From Streptomyces sp. MJM8645 (GTDB lineage: Bacteria; Actinomycetota; Actinomycetes; Streptomycetales; Streptomycetaceae): a stretch of 64,000 nt of DNA. This document shows positions 42,160 through 50,202 of the stretch, piece by piece (position 1 is the first letter of the stretch; every line of letters begins with the position of its first letter). The notes under the pieces were generated by a model. The model did no database searches. It was not told the DNA's origin and worked only from the letters and a program-made list of their open reading frames with translations. The position numbers and the translations under genes were made by a program. Location: the NCBI RefSeq assembly GCF_001625365.1, contig NZ_LJJF01000001.1:5214501-5278500 (forward strand), written 5' to 3'.

Positions 42160-43350
42160 TCAGTGGGTGGAGAAGACCGCCTCGCGGGCGTCCGCCAGCG
42201 CGCGTTGCAGGGCGCCGAGCAGGACGGGCGAGCCGGGCAGGGCGCTGCTGCGGACCTCGGGCCGGGCGATGGAGAGCCTGGCCAGTTCGTCCTCGACGAG
42301 GGCGCGCAGGCGTTCGCCGCCCGCGGTGGGCACCGCGCCGGAGAGGACCACCAGCTGGGGGTCGACGACGGCGACGATCGCGGCCAGTCCGACGGCGAGC
42401 CGGCCGGCCAGTTCGACGAGGAAGGCGTCGCCGGCGCCCGGGGTCTCCAGGGCCTTGGCGATCGAGTCCTCGGCGGTGGGCGCGCCGAGCCCGTGCTCGC
42501 GGGCCAGGGTCCGGACGGCGGGTGTGCCGACCAGCTCCTGGAACCCGCCGAACTTGCGGCGGCGCACGTCCCGCGCGACCGGCGAGCCGGGCACCGGCAT
42601 GTAGCCGACCTCCCCGGCGCCGCCGGTGAAGCCGCGGTGCAGCCGGCCGGCGATGACGATCGCGGCGCCGGTGCCCGCACCGGCCCAGAGCAGGACGAAG
42701 TCCTCGGAGCCCCGCGCCGCGCCGGAGGCCTGTTCGGCGACGGCGGCGAGGTTCACGTCGTTCTCGATCGACACGGGCGCGCCGATCGCCTCGGACAGCT
42801 CCTCGACCAGCCGCGGCGAGTGCCAGCCGGGCAGGTGGGAGGCGTAGCGCAGCTTGCCGGTGACCGGGTCGGGGGCGCCGCCGACGCCGATCGCGGCGGT
42901 GCGCAGGCTGCCCGCGGCCAGCCCGGCGGCGCGGACGGTCTCGGCGACGGCGGCGGCGACCTTGGCGACGGTCTCGGCGGCCGGCACGCCCTTGGTCGGC
43001 ACGGCGTGCTCGGCCAGCGTGGAGCCGGTGATGTCGGCGACGGCGACTCTGATCTCGCTGTTGGTGACGTCCAGTCCGGCGACGTGGCCGGCGGCCGGAT
43101 TCACCTCGTACAGCTGCGCGTTGGGGCCGGGGCCGCCGGCGGTGGTGCCGACCGGCAGGACCAGTCCGGCCGCCTCCAGGCGGGCCAGCAGCTGGGAGGC
43201 GGTGGGCTTGGAGAGGCCGGTCAGGGTGCCGATCTGGGTGCGGGAGAGCGGTCCGTTCTCCAGCAGCAGTTCGAGGGCGGCGCGGTCGTTGATGGCGCGC
43301 AGCAGGCTGGGGGTGCCGGCGAGGGGGGCCTTGGCGGTGGTCTTGGTCAC
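42160..43350 (-). CDS. csnR: ROK-family repressor CsnR
   Basis: 396 aa from GTG at 43348-43350. An N-terminal winged helix (LSRTQIGTLTGLSKPTASQL plus LARLEAAGLV) is followed by a ROK sugar-binding/kinase-like domain (GLDVTNSEIRVAVADI; SIENDVNLAAVAEQASGAAR). The usual ROK kinase zinc motif is not obvious, as in many ROK repressors. CsnR of S. lividans represses chitosanase csnA and its own operon; the same gene order (csnR-E-F-G-H-K) and a GGAAAGTTTCC box upstream support the identification. Confidence 0.88.
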   Translation of the reverse strand: MTKTTAKAPLAGTPSLLRAINDRAALELLLENGPLSRTQIGTLTGLSKPTASQLLARLEAAGLVLPVGTTAGGPGPNAQLYEVNPAAGHVAGLDVTNSEIRVAVADITGSTLAEHAVPTKGVPAAETVAKVAAAVAETVRAAGLAAGSLRTAAIGVGGAPDPVTGKLRYASHLPGWHSPRLVEELSEAIGAPVSIENDVNLAAVAEQASGAARGSEDFVLLWAGAGTGAAIVIAGRLHRGFTGGAGEVGYMPVPGSPVARDVRRRKFGGFQELVGTPAVRTLAREHGLGAPTAEDSIAKALETPGAGDAFLVELAGRLAVGLAAIVAVVDPQLVVLSGAVPTAGGERLRALVEDELARLSIARPEVRSSALPGSPVLLGALQRALADAREAVFSTH

Positions 43351-43420
43351 GCGCGAAATCCTCCTCTTCCGGCTGGTGGGGGGAGCGACGAGGGTGAACC
43401 CTCGGGTTCGGGGAGCCGAA

Positions 43421-43441
43421 CTGTTAGGAAAGTTTCCAGTC
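43421..43441. promoter_or_regulatory. CsnR-type operator upstream of csnR
   Basis: GGAAAGTTTCC (43427-43437) is a near-perfect palindrome centred on one G, inside CTGTTAGGAAAGTTTCCAGT (43421-43440), 71 nt before the csnR start. It resembles the ROK-repressor boxes described upstream of csn genes. Confidence 0.65.
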
Positions 43442-43523
43442 GCTTGGGAAGGACCGTACGGGCCCCGTCAGCGGGGTGTCAATGGTCCGCGGCCCGGAGG
43501 ATGCCGAAGCGTTACCGGGCAGC

Positions 43524-43566
43524 ACGAAGCCCCGTTTCCCAAGGGTCTTGGGAAACGGGGCTTCGT
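43524..43566 (-). terminator. 20-bp hairpin terminator between mscS-like gene and csnR
   Basis: ACGAAGCCCCGTTTCCCAAG (43524-43543) and CTTGGGAAACGGGGCTTCGT (43547-43566) are perfectly complementary, with a GGT loop. It is 19 nt past the stop of the MscS-like gene and insulates csnR. Confidence 0.92.
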
Positions 43567-43585
43567 ACTGCCGGGCCTGGAAGTC

Positions 43586-44767
43586 CTACGGCTTCGCGAG
43601 GTCGTCGGCCGGCCTCGGTGCCGGTATCGGCTCGGTCGCCCGGTACCGGGGCGAGGTCGGGTCGGACAGCGCGGACGGCGGCGCCGACTCGGTCGCGGGG
43701 GAGATCACCACCCCGGTGGCCGGGGCCGCCGTCGCCGCGGCGGCCACCGGCGCGGCCTCCTCCTTGACCTTGATCCCGGCCTGGTCGAAGGCCGTCTTCA
43801 GGCGCTGGCGCAGCGCCCGGGACACGGCCGGCGCCTTGCCCGGCGCGGTCCGCGCCTCGATCCGCACCATCACCGAGTCCGCCGCGACCGACTCCACGCC
43901 CAGGATCGACACCGGTGCCCAGACCAGCTCGTCGTACGGCGACTCCTTGGACAGCGCCTCGGCCGTCTCCTGGATCAGGTCCTCGACCCGCAGCAGGTCC
44001 TCCTTGTACCCGACCTGCACGTCCACCGAGGCGGTCGACCAGCCCTGGCTCATGTTGGCGATCCGCTTCACCTCGCCGTTGCGGATGTACCAGATCTCGC
44101 CGTTGGCCCCGCGCAGCTTGGTCACCCGCAGGCCGACCTCCAGCACCGTGCCGGCGGCCACCCCGGTGTCGATCTCGTCGCCGACGCCGTACTGGTCCTC
44201 CATGATCATGAAGACCCCGGAGAGGAAGTCCGTCACCAGGTTGCGGGCGCCGAAACCGATCGCCACACCGGCCACACCGGCGCTGGCCAGCAGCGGCGCC
44301 AGGTTCACGCCCAGCGCGGACAGCACCATCAGCGCGGCCGTGCCCAGGATGGAGAACGACGCCACGCTGCGCAGCACCGAGCCGATCGCCTCCGACCGCT
44401 GCTGGCGCCGCTCCGGGTTCACCACCCCGGTGTTGGCCAGCAGCCCGCCGAGCCGGCTCTCCTCGTGGTGGTCGTGCGAGCGCGCCATCCGTGTGATCAG
44501 CTGGGTGATCAGCTTGCGCACCACGGCGCGCAGCACCAGTGCCAGCAGCACGATGAAGACGATCCGCACCCCGCCGGCCAGCCAGCCCTGCCAGTGCGTG
44601 TCGAACCAGCTGGCGGCCTGCTTGGTGGTGTCGCTGACCTCCTGCGCGCTGGTCGGGATTCTCAGGTCCAGCTGCGGCAGCTGCGGCGCGGTCGGGCTGG
44701 GCGCCGGTGTCGGAGTGGAGAGCGTCGAGGACGCGTCGGCGATACCGGTGGCGCCGGAGCGGAACAC
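43586..44767 (-). CDS. MscS-family mechanosensitive ion channel
   Basis: 393 aa from GTG at 44765-44767, with AGGAAGG 7 nt upstream. The pore helix region is SILGTAALMVLSALGVNLAP then LLASAGVAGVAIGFGARNLV, the conserved MscS TM3 block. A beta domain follows (YGVGDEIDTGVAAGTVLEVG; TKLRGANGEIWYIRNGEVKR). The N-terminal ~70 residues are an Ser/Thr/Pro-rich leader and the C-terminal ~60 are Ala/Pro-rich and probably disordered. It gates ion efflux on osmotic downshock. Confidence 0.92.
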   Translation of the reverse strand: MFRSGATGIADASSTLSTPTPAPSPTAPQLPQLDLRIPTSAQEVSDTTKQAASWFDTHWQGWLAGGVRIVFIVLLALVLRAVVRKLITQLITRMARSHDHHEESRLGGLLANTGVVNPERRQQRSEAIGSVLRSVASFSILGTAALMVLSALGVNLAPLLASAGVAGVAIGFGARNLVTDFLSGVFMIMEDQYGVGDEIDTGVAAGTVLEVGLRVTKLRGANGEIWYIRNGEVKRIANMSQGWSTASVDVQVGYKEDLLRVEDLIQETAEALSKESPYDELVWAPVSILGVESVAADSVMVRIEARTAPGKAPAVSRALRQRLKTAFDQAGIKVKEEAAPVAAAATAAPATGVVISPATESAPPSALSDPTSPRYRATEPIPAPRPADDLAKP

Positions 44768-45203
44768 GTGCGGGCCTTCCTGCAAGGGGGCGTGGCGGGC
44801 CCGCGCCGCGGCACGCGGCCCGCGGACCGTCCGCCTCAGCCTAACCGGCGCCGAACACCCGACCGGACACGCCGAAGGGCGTACGGAGCAACGCGAACGC
44901 CCCGTCAGCGCACCGGTGCGCTCCCCCGGACGACGGGGTCGGCCGCTGCTCCGACCGGCCGAGCGCTCCCCCGGGAGGGCCACGGGCGGCACCCCGAGGG
45001 CACCCGGGTGCAACCCGACCTTCCCCAGGGCATACCGGCTATGACAGAAGCCACACCGGAAGTTCACACCAGGTCCGTTACACAGGAGTGGTGGCGCCGT
45101 ACAAAGGCGTAAGGCGACACTGGGGGAGATCGCGCACCAGTTGTGCGATCCAACCGCTCGTCCCGGCGCGAGCCACGCGCCGCAGGCGTCCAAGGAGGCA
45201 TCC
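44768..45203. other. intergenic region between divergent mscS-like and HNH genes
   Basis: 436 bp with no supported gene. A near-palindrome (GATCGCGCAC / TTGTGCGATC, 45127-45150, 8 of 10 positions pairing) lies 54 nt before the HNH start. A weak promoter-like pair TTACAC...TACAAA is at 45075-45102. Confidence 0.4.
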
Positions 45204-45848
45204 GTGCCGCATGTCCTGGTCCTCAACGCGTCCTACGAGCCACTCGGCGTCGTATCGATGCGCCGCGCACTCATCCTGGTCCTCAACCACAAGGCGGTCA
45301 GCCTGGAGGACTCGGAAGTCACTCTGCACAGCGCCACCAGCGCCCTTCCGGCGCCGTCCGTCGTCCGCCTGACCCGCTTCGTCCGGGTCCCGTTCTGCGG
45401 GCCCGTCCCGCTCACCCGCCGGGCGCTGTTCGCCCGTGACCACGGCCGCTGCGTCTACTGCGGGGCCGCCGCCACCAGCGTCGACCACGTCATCCCGCGC
45501 AGCCGGGGCGGCCAGCACCGGTGGGACAACGTGGTGGCGGCCTGCCGCCGCTGCAACCACACCAAGGCCGACCGCCACCTCACCGAACTCGGCTGGCGGA
45601 TGAAGCGCCCACCGGCCCCGCCCAGCGGCCTCGCCTGGCGGATCATCGGCACCGGCATCAAGGACCCGCGCTGGCGCCCCTACCTGGAGCCGTACGGCGG
45701 CTCCGACCAGTTGCGCGCCCCGCAGTGGGGCGAGTACGAGCACCTCGACCATACCGAGCAGGGCCTCCCCGTCCCGCTCGGCCGGGCGCACTCGGCCCAC
45801 TCCGCCCCCGTCCGCCGCGGTGAGCAGCCCGAACCGCTCTCCGCCTGA
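45204..45848 (+). CDS. HNH endonuclease
   Basis: 214 aa from GTG at 45204 behind AAGGAGG. The HNH core is complete: zinc ligands CVYC (Cys83, Cys86) and CRRC (Cys114, Cys117), catalytic DH (Asp94-His95) and Asn109 in RWDNVVAAC. The N-terminal VLVLNASYEPLGVVSMRRA is typical of a conserved actinobacterial HNH subfamily. No restriction partner is adjacent, so it is probably a housekeeping or repair nuclease rather than part of a defence system. Confidence 0.92.
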   Translation: MPHVLVLNASYEPLGVVSMRRALILVLNHKAVSLEDSEVTLHSATSALPAPSVVRLTRFVRVPFCGPVPLTRRALFARDHGRCVYCGAAATSVDHVIPRSRGGQHRWDNVVAACRRCNHTKADRHLTELGWRMKRPPAPPSGLAWRIIGTGIKDPRWRPYLEPYGGSDQLRAPQWGEYEHLDHTEQGLPVPLGRAHSAHSAPVRRGEQPEPLSA

Positions 45849-45900
45849 CCCCGCTCCACAAGGGCCAGCCCGTCATATCGTCGGTACGCCTCATGGGCCG

Positions 45901-45957
45901 CCGCGCCCCCCACCGGGGAGCACGGCGGCCCGCCGCGTTGTCCGGTGGGGGGCGCGG
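45901..45957. terminator. bidirectional hairpin between convergent HNH and GH84-like genes
   Basis: CCGCGCCCCCCACCGG (45901-45916) and CCGGTGGGGGGCGCGG (45942-45957) are perfectly complementary over 16 bp; the 25-nt loop holds a second hairpin. It ends 3 nt before the stop of the minus-strand gene. Confidence 0.85.
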
Positions 45958-45960
45958 TGA

Positions 45961-48900
45961 CTACTTCTTCGGCGGCGCTGTCCCGCCCGTCGTGCCGCCT
46001 GTCGTGCCGCCTGTCGTACCGCCCGGAGTCCCGCCCGCCGGGGGCGTGGCCGGGGCGCTCGGAGCGGTCGGGGCCGTGGTCGGGGCCGTGGGCGCGGTGG
46101 TGGGCGCGGTGGTGGCGCCGCCGTCCGGCTGGGCCGGGGGGACGGTCGGCGGCTGCGACGGGGCGGGCGGGGTGACGGCGTACAGCTCGACGCCCCACAG
46201 CGAGTAGCCGTACTTGTTGGCCCGGGCCACGCCCTGCACCCGGAGGAACCGGGCGCCTGGCGCGTCGAAGCGCACGGTCTCGTCGCCGCCCCTGCCGTTG
46301 TCCACCGTCGCCGCGTCGGTCCAGGTGGTGCCGTCCGCCGAGACCTGGAGCCGGTAGGCGGCGGCGTACGCGGCCTGCCAGTGCAGCACCGCCGCGCCCA
46401 GGTGGGTCGTCTGCGGCAGTTCCAGCTGCACCCAGGCGTCGTCCTTGGCGGGGGAGGACCAGCGGGTCTTCGGGTCACCGTCGGTGACCGCCGCGGCGGG
46501 GAAGTTCGGCGTCTCGTCGCCCGAGGAGGTGGCCTTCGCGTGGAGCGCCAGGTCCGGACCGCTGGTCGGCGGCACCACGCGCACCTGGAGCACCTGCTTC
46601 ACGGTGGTGGCGCCGGCCACGAACTGCACCGGCACCTGGTACGTCCCGAACGGCGTCCCGGGATCGGCGCTGACCAGCAGCGGCACGCCGATGCGGCCGC
46701 CGCGCGGCACGGTCACCCCGGCTGCCGGGGTCACGGTCAGGCCCTTGGCCGCGGCCGGCACCTCGGTGCGCAGCTCGCCGGTGGTCCCCTCGGGGCGGCC
46801 GGCCTCGACGGTGGCCCGGGTCTGGGCGGGCGCGGCGGCGCCGGCCACCACGTCCAGGGTCGGGTCGGACAGGCTGAGCCGGGCCGCCGGGACGTCCGCG
46901 TACCAGGGGATCACCTGGTTGACCACCGGCGGGTCGCCGCCCGGCTTCCAGGTCAGCCGGAACGCGTCGGCGGCCTGCCCGCCGGCCGGCAGCTCGTTGT
47001 AGCCGGGCTGCACGGTGCCGATGTCCGTCCAGCCGCCGTCCGAGCGGCGCACCGAGACGGTGGCGGTGGCGTGCACGCCCGGGTCGGTGAGCACGGTGAG
47101 CCGGTCGAGCGGGCGGGCGGCGCCCAGCTCGACGGTGAGCGGCTCGTCCTGCGCGGTGGGCGGCTTGGCGGCCCGGTACGCGGTGTCCGGGTTGCCGTCC
47201 AGCACCGCGGACGCCGAGGAGCCGGGCAGCGCGGCGGGGCCGCCGGTGACGCTGGCGGGGGCGTCGTCGGGCGCGGTGACGGTGAACTCGCGCACCGCGA
47301 CGGCGGTCTTCTGGGCGGCGGTGGCCCGCAGCCGCACCGCCCGCACCACCGGGCCGGCCGGCAGCTTGGCGCTGACCGACTTCTGGTTCTTGACCACGGC
47401 GAGCTGCTTCCAGCCGCCCTCGCCGGTGCTGTACTCCAGCACGCCGTCGTGGAGGTAGTCGTCGACCGCGCTCCGGCCGTCCGGCCCGTTGCCCCAGGAG
47501 CCCATCAGCACGGTGACGGCGCCGACCGGGCGCCCGCCGCCGAGGTCGACGCCGACCGCGTCGCCGGGCTGCGGGGGAGCGGAGCTCCAGTAGAACGTGT
47601 CGGCCACGCCGTCGGTCATCAGCGCGGGCAGGTGGTCGTGCGCGGTGCCCATGGTGGTGGTCGGGGTGATCCCGCCGCCGGCCACCCCGGCCCAGTTGTC
47701 GGCGGCCTGGACGGCCCGCTCCAGGAACGGGGCGAGCACGTCCGCGCCGATCGTGGCCGGGCTCTGCGCGAGCTGCTCGCGCAGCCGGTTGAGCTCCACC
47801 CGGGCCTTCCAGGCGGCCGCGCCGTCGCCGCCGTGCTGGGCCAGCAGCATGTCCAGCGAGGACTGTCCGGCCAGCCCGTAGTCGTGCAGCGGGGCGAGCC
47901 AGGGCGCGGCCTCGGCGGCGAGCTGGGCGGTGGCCTGGGTGCCGGCGAGGGTCTGCTGGGCGGTGGCCATCGCGGCGAAGGCGTCCCGCAGGGGCGCGGC
48001 GGCCTCTATCAGCTTGGCGAGGTCCGACGCGGTGCCGGAGGTGGGCTCGGCGGCGGCCCAGAACCGGTCGAGCAGCGGCGTCAGGTAGCCGGACTCCTGC
48101 TTGGACAGCGGCGAGGAGGAGCTGTTGCCGGCCAGCGCGGTGACCGCGGACAGGGCGGTGCCGGCGGGCGTGCTGCCGGCGCCGGTCGGGCCGGCGAGCG
48201 AGCGCACCGCGGCCTGCCAGGAGTCCTCCGGCCGGTAGCCGGCCGGGTTCCAGGCGAAGTCGCCGGCCGTGGCGAGGGCGATCCGGGAGGCCACCGGCTG
48301 CTGCATGGCACCGGTGAGCATCACCGCCGAGCGGGTGGCCACCTCCGGTTCGCGCCCGGTGTAGGCGCCGAGGAAGAGCCGGTCCGGGCTGGCGTCGTTG
48401 ACCGGGTAGTTGTCCATGGTGACCAGCGGGTGGCCGTACAGGTCGCCGGTCTCGGCGGCCTGGGCGCCGGTGATCTTCTCCGGGATCACCCCGCCCCCGC
48501 TCCAGGCCACCTGCACGCCGTCCGGCAGCGCCGCGGCCAGCGCCTTGCGGTACGGCGTGACGCCCTGCTTGTGGTACTCGGTGGGCACGACGGACAGCGG
48601 CGCCAGGCCCGGGTTGCGCGCGATCAGCCGGTCCCGCACCTTGGTCACCAGCGCGGCCTGCGCCTTGGCGGCCGCGGCCGGGCCGGTGCCGTACGTGTCG
48701 CGGTCGTCGCCGCAGTGCCACTCGTCGTAGCTGACGTCCAGGAACTGGAGCTGGAAGGCGGTGAAGCCGAGCTTGCGCAGCCCGTCCAGCTTGGCCACCA
48801 GCGCGTCCACGTCCTTGCCGGAGCTGAAGCAGAGCGACTGCCCCGGGTCGATCGCGTAGCCGAGCGTGACGTGGTCGCGCCGGGCCAGGCCGCCCAGTTG

Positions 48901-50013
48901 GCGCAGCTCGTCGGCCTGGGCGGCGGGGTAGGCGTCGCGCCAGCGGGAGAGCCGGAACGGGTCGTCACCGGGGGCGTAGAGGTAGAAGTTCTGCTTGGAG
49001 CGGCCGAGGAAGTCCACCTGGTCGAGCCGCTGCTGCGCCGTCCACGGGCTGCCGTAGAACGCCTCCGCGGTGCCGCGCACCGGCGCGCCGCTCGGCCAGT
49101 CCCGCAGCGTGATCCCGGGCAGGCCCAGCCCGGCGACGCCCGGCGCCTGCCCCTGCCCGGCCGGGACGGCGGCGAGCAGCTGGCGCAGGCTCTGCGCGGC
49201 GTAGAAGGTGCCCACCGCATCCGCGCCCGCCAGCACCACCGCGCCGTACGTCCCACCGCCCTGGGCCGGCAGCTGACCGACCGACAGCACATACCCGCCG
49301 GCCGGCATGCCCACGGTCGAGGGGGCGGCGCCGTCCTTGCCGCCGGCCGCGGCGGACAGCGCGCGCAGCGCCCGGTCCGTCCGGCCGTCGGCGCCCTCGG
49401 CCGGTCCGCCGACGTACACCACCAGCGACCCGGCGGCCGGCGCGTCGGCGTCCGGCTCCGGGGTCACGGTCGTCGCCCCGGCGACCTCCAGCACCTCCCG
49501 GACGGCGTCCAACGCCCCGAGGTCCGCGTCCGGCGCCGGCACCAGCGTCACCGCGGCCGGCACCGCGACCGGCTTGCCGGCCACCGTCTGCTCCTGCGGC
49601 CGCGGGAACACCTGCGGGTTCGTCATGCTCCCCAGCGGCGTCTGCGGCGCGCTGCTCACCACGTCCGGCCCCGCCGACGCCGCGTACGCCGCCGACGGCA
49701 TCGGCCCGGCCAGCAGCCCGCCGACCACCGCCGCCGCCGCGACCCCCGCCGCGATCTGCAGGGTCCGCCGCCCCGGCCGCCCCGCCGCCCGCCGGGCCCG
49801 CTCCGCCCGCACCGACGCCAGCAGCGGTTCCGTCCCCTTGAGGCCGGCGATCAGCCGGTCCGCCGTCCTGGGCGCCAGTTGACGGCACGTCCGCGCCGTG
49901 GCCCGCCGCGCCGCCAGCGCCGCCGGGTGGTACAGCACCTCCCGCAACGCCGCACTCCGCTCCAACCGCTGCCGCAGCCGCCGCCCGGCCACAACGGACA
50001 CTCGGGCTTCCAC
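45961..50013 (-). CDS. secreted GH84-like beta-N-acetylglucosaminidase, multidomain
   Basis: 1350 aa from GTG at 50011-50013, behind GAGGAGG. A ~80-residue basic leader precedes the membrane/signal segment (LQIAAGVAAAAVVGGLLAG). Then come an N-terminal NAGidase domain (about 130-290) and a TIM-barrel GH84 domain (GTAEAFYGSPWT; TMDNYPVND). The C-terminal part has discoidin-like beta domains, a NEW3-type domain (VVAGAAAPAQTRATVEAG) and an F5/8-type C domain (WVQLELPQTTHLGAAVLHW). It ends in a Thr/Pro/Gly tail with GGT repeats. At the catalytic site FLDVSYDEWHC, the usual Asp-Asp pair is Leu425-Asp426. It probably acts on extracellular or wall glycans. Confidence 0.82.
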   Translation of the reverse strand: MEARVSVVAGRRLRQRLERSAALREVLYHPAALAARRATARTCRQLAPRTADRLIAGLKGTEPLLASVRAERARRAAGRPGRRTLQIAAGVAAAAVVGGLLAGPMPSAAYAASAGPDVVSSAPQTPLGSMTNPQVFPRPQEQTVAGKPVAVPAAVTLVPAPDADLGALDAVREVLEVAGATTVTPEPDADAPAAGSLVVYVGGPAEGADGRTDRALRALSAAAGGKDGAAPSTVGMPAGGYVLSVGQLPAQGGGTYGAVVLAGADAVGTFYAAQSLRQLLAAVPAGQGQAPGVAGLGLPGITLRDWPSGAPVRGTAEAFYGSPWTAQQRLDQVDFLGRSKQNFYLYAPGDDPFRLSRWRDAYPAAQADELRQLGGLARRDHVTLGYAIDPGQSLCFSSGKDVDALVAKLDGLRKLGFTAFQLQFLDVSYDEWHCGDDRDTYGTGPAAAAKAQAALVTKVRDRLIARNPGLAPLSVVPTEYHKQGVTPYRKALAAALPDGVQVAWSGGGVIPEKITGAQAAETGDLYGHPLVTMDNYPVNDASPDRLFLGAYTGREPEVATRSAVMLTGAMQQPVASRIALATAGDFAWNPAGYRPEDSWQAAVRSLAGPTGAGSTPAGTALSAVTALAGNSSSSPLSKQESGYLTPLLDRFWAAAEPTSGTASDLAKLIEAAAPLRDAFAAMATAQQTLAGTQATAQLAAEAAPWLAPLHDYGLAGQSSLDMLLAQHGGDGAAAWKARVELNRLREQLAQSPATIGADVLAPFLERAVQAADNWAGVAGGGITPTTTMGTAHDHLPALMTDGVADTFYWSSAPPQPGDAVGVDLGGGRPVGAVTVLMGSWGNGPDGRSAVDDYLHDGVLEYSTGEGGWKQLAVVKNQKSVSAKLPAGPVVRAVRLRATAAQKTAVAVREFTVTAPDDAPASVTGGPAALPGSSASAVLDGNPDTAYRAAKPPTAQDEPLTVELGAARPLDRLTVLTDPGVHATATVSVRRSDGGWTDIGTVQPGYNELPAGGQAADAFRLTWKPGGDPPVVNQVIPWYADVPAARLSLSDPTLDVVAGAAAPAQTRATVEAGRPEGTTGELRTEVPAAAKGLTVTPAAGVTVPRGGRIGVPLLVSADPGTPFGTYQVPVQFVAGATTVKQVLQVRVVPPTSGPDLALHAKATSSGDETPNFPAAAVTDGDPKTRWSSPAKDDAWVQLELPQTTHLGAAVLHWQAAYAAAYRLQVSADGTTWTDAATVDNGRGGDETVRFDAPGARFLRVQGVARANKYGYSLWGVELYAVTPPAPSQPPTVPPAQPDGGATTAPTTAPTAPTTAPTAPSAPATPPAGGTPGGTTGGTTGGTTGGTAPPKK

Positions 50014-50145
50014 AGGAGCCTCCTCGCCAGGCCTGGACCACATCGCCGCAACCCCACCAGCTACCCAACCCGGTGTCAACGCGGCCGCCCGCTATGCCTG
50101 ATTTAGCATCATTAGTCACTCTCTCTGTACTTTCCCGCCAACGCC

Positions 50146-50181
50146 CCGGGCCTGCCCCGCCGATTGGCGGAACAGGCCCGG
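50146..50181 (-). terminator. hairpin after the LamG/lectin gene
   Basis: CCGGGCCTG (50146-50154) pairs with CAGGCCCGG (50173-50181), and the loop holds CCGCC-GATT-GGCGG. It lies 22 nt past the minus-strand stop at 50203. Confidence 0.8.
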
Positions 50182-50202
50182 TACGAGCTCAGGACGCGCA
50201 GC

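Noticed and set aside
45204..45848. HNH nuclease as part of a restriction or defence system
   Set aside because: No methylase or other partner is adjacent, and the protein belongs to a widely conserved actinobacterial HNH subfamily.
46381..50106. 1241-aa plus-strand open frame opposite the GH84-like gene
   Set aside because: Low-complexity Arg/Gly/Leu composition and exact antisense overlap with a gene that has clear domains, signal peptide and a strong ribosome site.
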